NCBI GenBank assembly: GCA_963922205.1
Contig: CAWUHX010000079.1
Location: forward strand, 930,001-994,000
DNA from: Romanomermis culicivorax
Taxonomy: Eukaryota; Nematoda; Enoplea; Mermithida; Mermithidae
Direction of reading: 5' to 3'
DNA: 64,000 bases
Shown here: positions 23,376-32,571 of the stretch, piece by piece
How the letters are laid out: each line of letters opens with the position of its first letter
Position numbering within the stretch: the stretch's first letter is position 1
Notes under the pieces: model-generated
The model's database searches: none
Told to the model about the DNA's origin: nothing
Seen by the model: the letters and a program-made list of their open reading frames with translations, nothing else
Translations under genes and position numbers: made by a program

Positions 23376-23493
23376 CTTTTTTCGCAGGAATAATAACCTC
23401 TTTTGTACCCTTTGGCGCAGCTGCGGCGGGGTCGAATTTTGGATTCTTTGAGTGTTTTCGGATGCAACGCAACGGCGGGGAGAGGCAGCGTAC

Positions 23494-23511
23494 AATCCAA
23501 GCGGTCACCAG
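23494..23511 (-). other. primer-binding site of the minus copy
   Basis: Complement reads CTGGTGACCGCTTGGATTG directly after the LTR end, starting with the TGG that pairs with a tRNA 3' CCA end. I could not assign the tRNA. Confidence 0.65.
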
Positions 23512-23638
23512 TGTTGTATCTTGGCTTTTAGGGCGGTGATGATGGGGCGAGAGCAGGATTGGGATTCCGAGGTTGCGTCCTTAATGTATGTGCTTCCCAC
23601 ACCCATGTTTACCTGATAATCTAATTACTGGTACTTAA
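23512..23638 (-). repeat. LTR fragment (127 bp) of the minus copy 5' LTR
   Basis: Matches 9769-9895 of the left LTR with about six differences and stops abruptly at GGTACTTAA. The remainder of this LTR reappears as 220 bp at 52273-52492. Confidence 0.9.
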
Positions 23639-24607
23639 CACGGCGTTTTCACTATGTACTTTATCTTGCCATTTATGTGTTTGAAGTCAACCAATAGAAA
23701 ACATATAACGTTTTTGAATTAGAATTTTCTCGATAACTGTGTGTAAAAATTCGATGAAAATATAGCAATCGAAAGCTCTCGTGATGCTCTACAATCATGT
23801 CAGAACAGATTTTGATGAAATTTTGTTTGGAAAAAGTGTCTCCCTCATCAAACTTCAAACAGGGTGCTAGCTGTTGGGCCCCGCGCCGGAGCAATGATTA
23901 CTGTAGTTCAACATGTTTTTTTCGGCCGGCCGCACTGTTTTTCCACAAGAATCGTGCTTTTTATCGAAGAAAAATTCGAAAAAAGGAAAAAAATTTTGGG
24001 CTGTTTCTCTATTAGGGGAACAAAATTTTATGGATCAAATACATATGCATTTCAGAAGGTCCTAATCTCAAAATTTGTATAGGATCCCCATTTAACTTTA
24101 ATTATCAATATTATTTATTACCATACCTGTACTTCGGGGCGGGGGTTGGGGGGGGGACCCCCCCAACTCGGCCAACCCTATACCCAAAATCATTTCCCCC
24201 TCCAACCCCCCCTCTCCTGTTTGGAAAAAAAAAATTTTTCAAAAAAGTGTATGTTTTTTGGCCTTTTTTGGGAAAAATTTCGACTTTTTCCTACCCTCCC
24301 CCCCAAAATTTCGGATTTCCCCCCCCCCCAACTGGTCGGAGGTCTTACAGGTATGTTTATTACCTAGCTCCGGCCTCTCCTCAGCAGGGGTTTTTTTGCA
24401 CAGGTCAGGTTGCAATGTGCAACATGAGAAAAAATTTTGGTTTCACAGATAAGTTTTTAGTTGCTCACTCCAAAATCGATAAATTTGCTTAAATTCATCG
24501 GAAAAACCATCGCAAATTATTTCATTCGATCTGCGTTGGTCGGTTTTAGGCGTTGAAAACCCATTTTTCTGAATGGGGAAAATGAAAAGATTAATAAGAC
24601 AACACTA
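23639..24607. other. spacer DNA interrupting the LTR, contains one MITE
   Basis: AT-rich sequence with no LTR-family similarity and no supported gene. Together with 38384-45035 it would form a contiguous stretch of about 7.6 kb before the plus copy inserted. Its origin is unknown. Confidence 0.6.
24122..24355. mobile_element. hAT-like MITE, family 1 copy A
   Basis: 234 bp with perfect 10-bp terminal inverted repeats CATACCTGTA / TACAGGTATG and a perfect 8-bp target duplication TTTATTAC (24114-24121 and 24356-24363). The interior has G/C homopolymer runs and the phrase AAAAATTTCGACTTTTTCC, shared with the copies at 40213 and 40837. No coding capacity. Confidence 0.9.
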
Positions 24608-24611
24608 GAGT

Positions 24612-25204
24612 TGTTGTAGTGTGTTTTCCGCCGATTTTTCATAATTTTGTCAAAACGCATCACAGGCCCGCAGGTGGCAAGTGGAGAGAGCAAAGCGAAC
24701 CACCAGCAGCCATCTTACTGTAGCGCATGTCGGTACGCGTGCGCTGGTCTCTCTCTATTCACTTATTGATTAATGTATTTTTTGTGTGTTTTATTTTCTA
24801 CTAGTTATGTGCCCCGCCGGCCACCACTAGTTCATATTAGCAGCCTCCCACCACGCCTTCTCGTCGTTTTCTCGCCCGTACGTGGGAGTCGATTTATTGT
24901 TATTATTTTCTCTTTGCCTCGCCCGTTACATTTTTGTCACGTAAGTTTTCGTACTTTTATCATGTAATAATAAATAGGTAGGAAAGCTCCTTCGCCTCTT
25001 GGTACTGAGCAGTAAGGGAGACAATTAAAGAAATTGGGTTCTTCTTTAATTGTTGGGTTAATTATCGTCGGGGTTTAAGTACTAGTAATTAGGTTATCGG
25101 GTAAACGTGGGTGTGGGATGCACGTACATTAAGGACGCAACCTCGGAATCTCAATCCTGCTCACGCCGCATCATCTCCGCCCTGACCAAAGCCAAGATAT
25201 AACA
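24612..25204 (+). repeat. 5' LTR of the plus copy
   Basis: 593 bp, TGTTG...TAACA ends. Contains a GCCATCTT block at 24709-24716 (inverse of the YY1-type AAGATGGC), a consensus 5' splice site at 24941, and AATAAA at 24969-24974 as a candidate polyadenylation signal. Confidence 0.95.
24937..24948 (+). promoter_or_regulatory. splice donor in the LTR
   Basis: CACGTAAGTTTT: a near-consensus 5' splice site with GT at 24941. The same position (offset 329) exists in the 3' LTR at 38116. The diverged LTR of the third element has AGGTAAGT at 51949-51956. Likely donor for a spliced ORF3 mRNA. Confidence 0.6.
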
Positions 25205-25222
25205 CTGGTGACCGTTTGGATT
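25205..25222 (+). other. primer-binding site of the plus copy
   Basis: CTGGTGACCGTTTGGATT immediately after the LTR; the TGG is expected to pair with a tRNA 3' end. Matches the minus copy except for one base. Confidence 0.7.
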
Positions 25223-25341
25223 GTACGTTGCCGCTCCCCGCTGTTGCGTTGCATCCGAAAAAACCCAAAGAGTTCAAAATTCGACCCCGCCGTAGCTGCG
25301 CCAAAGGGTATAAAAGAGGTTATTATACCTTGCGAAAAAAG

Positions 25342-27510
25342 ATGCCAACGGTAAGCCACACACCGCCGGACTTCACTCGATTTCCGTCGCGATCCAGTTC
25401 TCCGAACGCCGCCACAGCTGCACGCCGCGCCTTAAGTTTTGATCAGATGCTGTTGCCGCGACCGTTAAATATTACGCAATCGACAGCGGTACCCACGGTA
25501 AGCCTCCTGCCCCATAATCCGCCCTTGTCTAATTTCAGCACTCCTGCGCTGGACGAGACGGCACAACCGCAAGCACGGCTAATTCCTGCAACCGCGGCGA
25601 CGAACGATCCTCAACCCCCGCGGTCTCTGAATCAAAACCTCCCTACCGCCGCCGAAAATCGCCTTAACGCGCCGCCCGCATCGCAAATGCCGCCGCCGAA
25701 CGCGCCGACTCGAAGTAATAATGACCAAATAGTCGCCAGAACTGACTCCTCCGAATCCTTTGTCAATATTGAACCACCGCAAGCCCCAGCCGCCACCCCC
25801 GCTTCAGTAAATGATCACCGCAGCAGCCTAGCCATCGCCAACGCCAACGAAGTTCAAAATTTTCGAATCGAAGCACGCGACGTGCTGGACCAACTCAACA
25901 CCGCCGCTGCGCGCATAACCAACAATGTTCCTACGGTAAAAACCATCGATCAAATTATCCGCGCTGTCTCCGACCAATTCCAAGCCCAGCAATTACGCGT
26001 CCAAAGCGAAATTCAAGAACAAGCAAAAGCCACTAACGCGCTTTTCGCAGCACTTGCTGAGCAAATGCAACAATTGATTTCCACAACCGCCGCCGCGACC
26101 CACGCGCGTAACCCGCCTACACCAAGACCGCCGCCGGTGTCCTCACGGTTTCACAGCGAGGAAACAAGAGATATTTATATTCCAAACGAAACTCTCCGTG
26201 AAACTGAACCGGCTCCAGTCTTTGGCAGGCTACCAAACCAAGTCAAACCCAAAGCACCGTCGACGGACACCTTATACAATAACGAATTCGCTCGCACTAC
26301 GCGCACCGACAAGGATTTACACCGTTCCGCGCTTCAAAGACACCCACCGCCAGCGGCAAACCAGTTTGGTTTCTCAGATTACCCACCGAAGGATTATTAG
26401 GAACACCCGCATCCTCGGTACGACATGCCGCACACGTCTCATCGTGAGGAAGATAGCCGCATAAAAACAATGGTCGACAATATGCACCCGCTGATAATCG
26501 ACGGCGCCGCAACAAATAAACGCCTGTTACGCTTCTTCATACGACTGGAAAATGAGTTCGGTTAGGACGCCTCCAATCACGTGAAGATGAGTGCCCTCCG
26601 CCGACTCATCCGTGACACGCCGAGCGATATGATCCAAGATATGACGCGGTACGAAGACGCCAAACACTTACTCATGTTCCAGTTGGCGCTCGATTGCAAC
26701 CCGATGACTCTTAAACGCGAACTTGCGTCAATCACCCCAGAAGCTGGAGAAGAACCCGCCGCGTTTCTAAGTAAGGTAATGACTTATGTACAATTATTGT
26801 ATCAGCATGAAGATCAAACTTTCCGGCACAAACAAGTAATTGACACCTTTTTGACTAAAATGCCTGTTTTCTATCAACTCACAATTGGCGAACAAGCAAA
26901 AGGCTTCACGAATGTTCAACAACTGGCCGACGCCGTAGCCAAAACCCGCAGTGTCCTCAATGCAACCAAAGCCGAAATCAGAACCGCGGAACGATTCATT
27001 CTGGTAAATCAAGCCAATCCGGATGCACCACCACCGAAGTCGCCGCAACCATTTGACCACCGTTTCGAATGCCGCCGCAGCATGGACCGCCCTCAAAACA
27101 GCTACGGCGAGCGCTCTCCCTCAATGGACCGTAGGACGCAAAATTCGGCGCGCAAACCACTAAATTCGTCTCCTTTCAACCACAAGCGATTGAGCCACCT
27201 CCGCCGCAGCCGCTGCGCACAGAGATGCTGTTAGAACAATTAATTCAACGATACGACCGCGACTATGAAGAACGAAAATCTCCACAACCCCCTGAAGAAA
27301 CGATATCCAACAATAGACAACAAAGCCCGCGCCATATCTCAAAACAGAGAGCCGTACGCAAATCGCTTTGACCGATCCGCCAGCAGAGACCGTGCACGCA
27401 TGACGCAACCTACAGGACTCTGGTGCGACGCCCACAAATCCCGCACCCACAACCGAAGACTGCGTCTGGCTCAAGCGGCAGAACGCTCAACAGTCAACCG
27501 GACCTGAACC
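25342..27510 (+). pseudogene. gag: gag of the plus copy
   Basis: The first good ATG after the primer-binding site is at 25342. Residues 1-250 are Pro/Ala/Gln-rich with an amphipathic region near residues 165-235. The capsid-like domain (Leu-Leu-Arg-Phe-Phe-Ile-Arg-Leu-Glu and following helices) lies at 26520-26980. The basic nucleocapsid region with a C-x2-H-x4-H-x4-C knuckle is at about 27423-27465. It is disabled by two amber codons (26398 and 26563), each a Tyr codon in the minus copy, and by small frameshifts between about 27140 and 27470. Gag probably assembles the particle; the CHHC knuckle is the gypsy variant of the CCHC knuckle. In the third element gag and pol share one frame, so these shifts are mutational rather than programmed. 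Confidence 0.88.
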
Positions 27511-30500
27511 AAACCGCACGAATTACGCCGCCCAACCACGGCAAGTTGATTTTCGAAACAATTCAAACGATGTATGTGGACAACGCAATTGGCAACCCCG
27601 CCGCGGAGGACCACCACAGCGAGGCGCGAACTACGCCCGCGGCGCGCGAAACCATTTTTATGAAGGTAACCATATACAGCGCCCACATGATTTTGTTCAG
27701 AATACCTACGCCGTTTACCCGAATCATCAATTCCCAGCGCCGTGGGAACAACATATCTATTATAACGCGGTACCGACTCCATACGTCACGACGCCGACAG
27801 ATTCATCGCGAGCTAGCTCCCAATCTTCAGAGTTACAAATAGCCCTACCCGCCCTACCGGCACCAAATACAGCGTCAATACCCGCGCTCGAAACACGCGT
27901 CAGCAATCAATCAACCTCAACGGCCAATATGGTTATTCCATATAAAGAAATCGCTTCCGCAGCGCCCATTGTTAGCCCCGGCATCGTCTGTTGGAACGCA
28001 ACGGGCCGTGCTTTTCAAGACCCCTGCCACATCCGCTCGTCCGTTTGTCAAATTGATAACCTCACGCCATCCTCTAAATCGTTTGTCCGCAAGTACGCTT
28101 CTACGAGAGCCTTTCAAATCCCAATCAAGATTGGAGCCGTTAAAGCACACGCGCTCATCGATACAGGCGCTCAATGTTCCGTCCTCTCATCAGGATTAGT
28201 CAAACGTGCTTTCGACAAGCAATCGCTCCAACTCCCGATTTGTGGAAAAATCAAAGTAGCTGATGGCGCCATAGTCAACGCTCACGGCCCAGTAGTCGTT
28301 ACGATAGAATCCGCGTTCGGAGAGCACATGATCAAATGTGTAATCCTTGACGACGACGGAAACGATCAATGCATCATTGGAACCGATTTCCTCGCGCACC
28401 CGGATCTCCACGCCATTTTAAATTTCAAAGACAATTATATAGAAATTCAGGACGTTAAACTGTTGCTCAAAGTAATCGCCTCGGTCCGCCCGCGAACGAA
28501 TCTGTTTCTCAACGCCGCTAACGACAACGTCTTAGAAGAAATACTAGAGGACGAACGGGTAAGTTTCTATGATGATAAATCCGATATTTTTAGCCAACCC
28601 GAAGAAATCGAAGTTGAACAACCGATACGGCAGGCTCAACCTAGTCCACACCAACCGCCCTCTCGGCGGCTGGAGGTTAATGAGCTCGCCAAACCGATTT
28701 TTCTCGTCGCCCAGGTTTCTGTTTCGATTTCACCACACTGCCAACAATGGGTCAAAAGTAGCGTTTTTCCCACAACATCGGCGACAGTGCCCGACGTTAT
28801 TGTACAACCACTCGCCACGGATAACGTAGCCGCAGAACTTCCAGTCGAAACCGCAGTGGTCAACATTACTAATGGTCATTGTCCGCTCCTCTTCATTAAC
28901 AATACGCCAAACAGCATCAAACTCCGACCCAATCAGCTCATCGCGATGGCAAAGCACACGCTGGAGTATTCCGAAGCCCACGCCAATTGTCAGATAGCAA
29001 CCGCCGCCGCCGACCGCGATTTAAATGATCACGAGCCGGCCGCCCTTGACAAATCGTTCCCCGGCCACACCGCCCAACAAAAGCTGGAATACGCCCTGAA
29101 CAAAATGACCGAAAAGACCTACGTTTCTACCGCACAAAAAGCAAAAGCCCACAAGATGCTCCGACAGCACCGCGACGTTTTCAGCCTCCCCGGCGATAAA
29201 CCAACTATCACTAGCGAGTTGACCGTCAGCATCGACACCGGCACCGCAAGGCCCGTATCCCGCCATTACTATCGTGCTGCGATGGAGCAGAGACCAATTG
29301 TACGCCGTCATATTCAAGAAATGCTTGACAATGATTTTATCGAACCATCCTGCTCACCCTGGGCCGCACCGCTATTTTTGGTAAAGAAAACAGATGGCTC
29401 TTGGAGACCTGTTGTCGACTACCGTGGAATGAACGATGTTACGCTGAGCGACAAATTCCCGATCCCGCGCATCAACGACTATTTAGACGCAATGGGCCAC
29501 GCAAAATTCTTCACCACACTCGACCTCAAAGTCGGGTACTGGCAGGTACCCCTCGCCGCCGATTCCCGCGATAAAACAACCTTCATTTGCCAAGAAGGTT
29601 TGTTTCGATTCAAAGTTTTGCTCTTCGGCTTGAAGAACGCGCCCGCTGAATTTCAACGCTTAATGGAACGAATCCTCCGCCCGTATATCTGGAAAATTTG
29701 CCTCGTTTACATCGACGATATCATCATTTTCTCGAACTCGTTTGAAGAACATTTGGAACATCTCCAAATCCTTTTCGACGCCCTCCGCGCGGCTAATCTT
29801 ACGCTTCGGCCAGACAAATGCGAATTCTTACCGCCGCAAGTCAAATTTTTGGGACACCTACTTAGCGCCCGCGGAATCGCCGCTGATTCGGAGAAAGTCA
29901 AAGCAATCGCCGAATACGAATTCCCGAAGACCAAAAAAGGTATGCAGAGTTTTTTAGGCCTAGTTCAATGGTGCAAACGATTCATCCCGAATTTGGCAAC
30001 ATTGTCCAGTCCTTTGTACGGACTTCTACGCAAAGACGCCCAATATTTCCCCACGGATGAACACTACACCGCATTCAAAGGTATAAAGAACGCCCTTACG
30101 TCTTCGCCCTTTCTCCGCTACCCGGTTTACGATGGCAAAGCTCAATTCGTCATTCAAACGGACGCCAGCACGACCGCCATCAGAGCAATTTTGTATCAAG
30201 AAAACGAGAATGATCAATGGGTCATCGCCTACAATAGTCGCGTACTCACCGATGCCGAAACCCGCTACAGTACAACTGAGCGTGAATGCCTCGCCATTGT
30301 CTACGGCTTCCGGATGTACCGCCACTACGTGTACGGCCAGAAAGTTATCGTCCACACCGACCACAAGCCCCTCGAGTGGCTCAAAGACGAAAAACACCGA
30401 AATTCGCGCCTTCAACGCTTCGCGATCAGCCTTCAAGATTACGATTACAAAGTAGAATACGTTAAAGGTAAGGATAACACTTGCGCCGATTTTCTGTCTA

Positions 30501-31423
30501 GGAAAGACGACCGCGACAAATCCCCAATCCAGAACGCTGAAAACTTGACCGCAACAATTTTCCATGAGAATTTTCACCCTGCTGGTGCAACTACAGAAAC
30601 CGACTTAACGGTACCTGAAATACGCCCAGCAGTGGCTTCACTGCCCACGGAAGTCGATGCTGAAATCAACGCCATCACCCGTGCAATGACAAGAAAGACC
30701 ATCAGTTCACCCACACTCTCTAATTCAATGCCTAAAGATGCCGACCACGAACCGCCTCCGGCCGAGGTCATTACGATCGCCGCTCACGAAGAAGTTTTGA
30801 AAGCTCAAGCTGCGGACCCAGCCATAACCAAAATTATCGCCACCCTCAGAACAAATAACGCCGCCAAACATCCACCGATTTTCTCTCTCGAAGATCAAAT
30901 TTTGTACCTTCAACTTAAAGAAGTCAAGCAATTAGTCGTACCCGTCTCCATGGTCGACCAAACTCTTCATCAATTCCACGGCGTGAAAATTTTGAATCAC
31001 CAAGGAACGAACTGCACGCTAGCAGCAATCAAAGCTCACTTTTGGTGGTCCCGCATAGAAGAAAACGTCCGAGATTGGATCAAAACTTGCAAAATTTGCG
31101 AACTAACAACACCGCGTACGTCACCGCCTCCGCCATTGCTGCCAATTCAACCCAAACACCCATTTGAAATCGTGGCAACCAACATCGTCAACATTTCGCC
31201 CGTAGGTGAGAAACGTCCCTACGTTATTGTTTTTCAGGATTACTTCACAAAATTCGTGTCCGCGCATCCGATACCAGATCAAAAAGCTTCAACAATAGTG
31301 GAATGTTTTATCAACAACGTCGTTCTCACGCATGGCAGCCCACTCGTACTCCTTTCCGATCAAGGTGTTTACGTCAAAACTCATGCAAGATATTCGCGAA
31401 CTTCTCAAAATTCGAAAAGTTAA
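27500..31423 (+). CDS. pol: pol of the plus copy: protease, RT, RNase H, integrase (truncated by frameshift)
   Basis: Open from about 27500, with the first Met at 27929 (1,164 codons). Upstream of that Met an Arg/Gly-rich stretch (Pro-Arg-Arg-Gly-Gly... near 27595-27650) looks like an RNA-binding extension of nucleocapsid. Domains in order: aspartic protease (Asp-Thr-Gly-Ala at 28160), acidic/proline spacer, RT (Phe-Thr-Thr-Leu-Asp near 29515; Tyr-Ile-Asp-Asp at 29708-29719), RNase H (Gln-Thr-Asp-Ala near 30158; Glu-Arg-Glu; Thr-Asp-His-Lys-Pro), integrase zinc region (30970-31110) and core. The first catalytic integrase Asp is Asn (31181-31183); the second Asp is present just before a frameshift near 31366. 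Probably made as a Gag-Pol polyprotein. Confidence 0.93.
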   Translation, partial: GPEPNRTNYAAQPRQVDFRNNSNDVCGQRNWQPRRGGPPQRGANYARGARNHFYEGNHIQRPHDFVQNTYAVYPNHQFPAPWEQHIYYNAVPTPYVTTPTDSSRASSQSSELQIALPALPAPNTASIPALETRVSNQSTSTANMVIPYKEIASAAPIVSPGIVCWNATGRAFQDPCHIRSSVCQIDNLTPSSKSFVRKYASTRAFQIPIKIGAVKAHALIDTGAQCSVLSSGLVKRAFDKQSLQLPICGKIKVADGAIVNAHGPVVVTIESAFGEHMIKCVILDDDGNDQCIIGTDFLAHPDLHAILNFKDNYIEIQDVKLLLKVIASVRPRTNLFLNAANDNVLEEILEDERVSFYDDKSDIFSQPEEIEVEQPIRQAQPSPHQPPSRRLEVNELAKPIFLVAQVSVSISPHCQQWVKSSVFPTTSATVPDVIVQPLATDNVAAELPVETAVVNITNGHCPLLFINNTPNSIKLRPNQLIAMAKHTLEYSEAHANCQIATAAADRDLNDHEPAALDKSFPGHTAQQKLEYALNKMTEKTYVSTAQKAKAHKMLRQHRDVFSLPGDKPTITSELTVSIDTGTARPVSRHYYRAAMEQRPIVRRHIQEMLDNDFIEPSCSPWAAPLFLVKKTDGSWRPVVDYRGMNDVTLSDKFPIPRINDYLDAMGHAKFFTTLDLKVGYWQVPLAADSRDKTTFICQEGLFRFKVLLFGLKNAPAEFQRLMERILRPYIWKICLVYIDDIIIFSNSFEEHLEHLQILFDALRAANLTLRPDKCEFLPPQVKFLGHLLSARGIAADSEKVKAIAEYEFPKTKKGMQSFLGLVQWCKRFIPNLATLSSPLYGLLRKDAQYFPTDEHYTAFKGIKNALTSSPFLRYPVYDGKAQFVIQTDASTTAIRAILYQENENDQWVIAYNSRVLTDAETRYSTTERECLAIVYGFRMYRHYVYGQKVIVHTDHKPLEWLKDEKHRNSRLQRFAISLQDYDYKVEYVKGKDNTCADFLSRKDDRDKSPIQNAENLTATIFHENFHPAGATTETDLTVPEIRPAVASLPTEVDAEINAITRAMTRKTISSPTLSNSMPKDADHEPPPAEVITIAAHEEVLKAQAADPAITKIIATLRTNNAAKHPPIFSLEDQILYLQLKEVKQLVVPVSMVDQTLHQFHGVKILNHQGTNCTLAAIKAHFWWSRIEENVRDWIKTCKICELTTPRTSPPPPLLPIQPKHPFEIVATNIVNISPVGEKRPYVIVFQDYFTKFVSAHPIPDQKASTIVECFINNVVLTHGSPLVLLSDQGVYVKTHARYSRTSQNSKS

Positions 31424-32060
31424 AACAACGGCGTACCACCCTCAATGCAACGGAATGGTCGAACATTTCAATCAAACCTTGATCGCCCAGCTCAAAAAGT
31501 ATATCGCCGAAGATCCAGACAACTGGGAGCGCTACCTGCCCTATGCCGTGTTCGCCTACAACGCCACGCCGCATACAGCCACACGCCATTCGCCAGTCAG
31601 TTTATTACAAGGATATGAGCCGCGCATCACCTTCGACTACGACTGCGCCCGCCGCCTCACCTTACCATTGAATTATGACGCTTATCAACATATTCTAATG
31701 CAAGCCCAACTCAAGATGCACGAAAGGATTAAAGCTAACCTCGATGCCGCAGCCGCCACCAGCAAAGAATATTTTGACCACAAAGCTCAAAAACGCGACT
31801 TCGTCGTCAATGACTTAGTTCTTTTAACCAACACGCGCAAAGCCAACAAAATTCAACCCGACTTCATCGGGCCTTTCCTCATCATGGACGCCTCTCGCGC
31901 AGCCGAAAACGTTGTCACCGTCGACTCACTCGACGCGCCTGGCCGCCCGCAGACCGTCGCCATAACACGTCTAAAACCGTTTGTCCCACGACCGGCAAAG
32001 GATGCATTCGAAAACGAAGAAGGTGGACCCCACACGGCCCACACTTCGCGTCGGCAATAG
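31366..32060 (+). pseudogene. integrase C-terminal part of plus-copy pol, out of frame
   Basis: Continues integrase after a small deletion near 31366. It has Thr-Ala-Tyr-His-Pro, the catalytic Glu in Met-Val-Glu-His-Phe-Asn (Arg in relatives in place of His), and the GPY/F-like region (Phe-Ile-Gly-Pro-Phe-Leu near 31866-31883). It ends at 32060 in a charged tail. The corresponding part of the minus copy is uninterrupted across this junction, which shows the frameshift is specific to this copy. Confidence 0.9.
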
Positions 32061-32448
32061 TTTGCTTGGAAATTTTTCTTTTGTGATACGGCGCTCATCA
32101 CGCCGCGTTGTAAATAATCTTTGTGTTTGTTTAATATAGATCATGGCGACCTCGTTGACGAGCAAGGATGCACAGCAGTTTCGAAACATTTCCATTCAAC
32201 CCGTCTTCTACTAGCACTCGGCCGACTTTACAATATCACTTTACATCCTGCCCCAGTTCCCACACTTTTTGCAATAGGAGGGGGTTTCTTCTTTAATGTT
32301 AGGTTCTGTTTGGCGCGAGGCCATTCGGTTTACTTCCGCCCGACCCTGGCCGCTATCACTCTCATAAGACTAATTGGGAAAGGTTGATTTTATTCTCCAT
32401 TAACATAGTGGTGTTTGTATTGCTCTTCGTGACGGTAGTGTTTGCATT

Positions 32449-32478
32449 TTCTTACTTTACACTTTCTTCACCTTTCAG
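32449..32478 (+). promoter_or_regulatory. splice acceptor ahead of ORF3
   Basis: A pyrimidine-rich run (TTTCTTACTTTACACTTTC, then TTCACCTTTCAG) ends in CAG at 32476-32478, 93 bp before the ORF3 ATG. It is conserved in the minus copy (CAG complement at 16204-16206). A second weaker candidate (TTTAATATAG) precedes 32140. Confidence 0.6.
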
Positions 32479-32571
32479 CGGCTTATTCTTTTACTATTTC
32501 ATTTCCATCTTTCGCTTCCATCAGCAGTAGTCGCATTTTCCAGCCGCTCCCAAAAATTTTATTTTTTCAAA

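Noticed and set aside
30026-30577. 183-codon minus frame opposite RNase H, also seen opposite the other copies
   Set aside because: It is the antisense of a conserved pol region and recurs only because pol is repeated; no independent motif.
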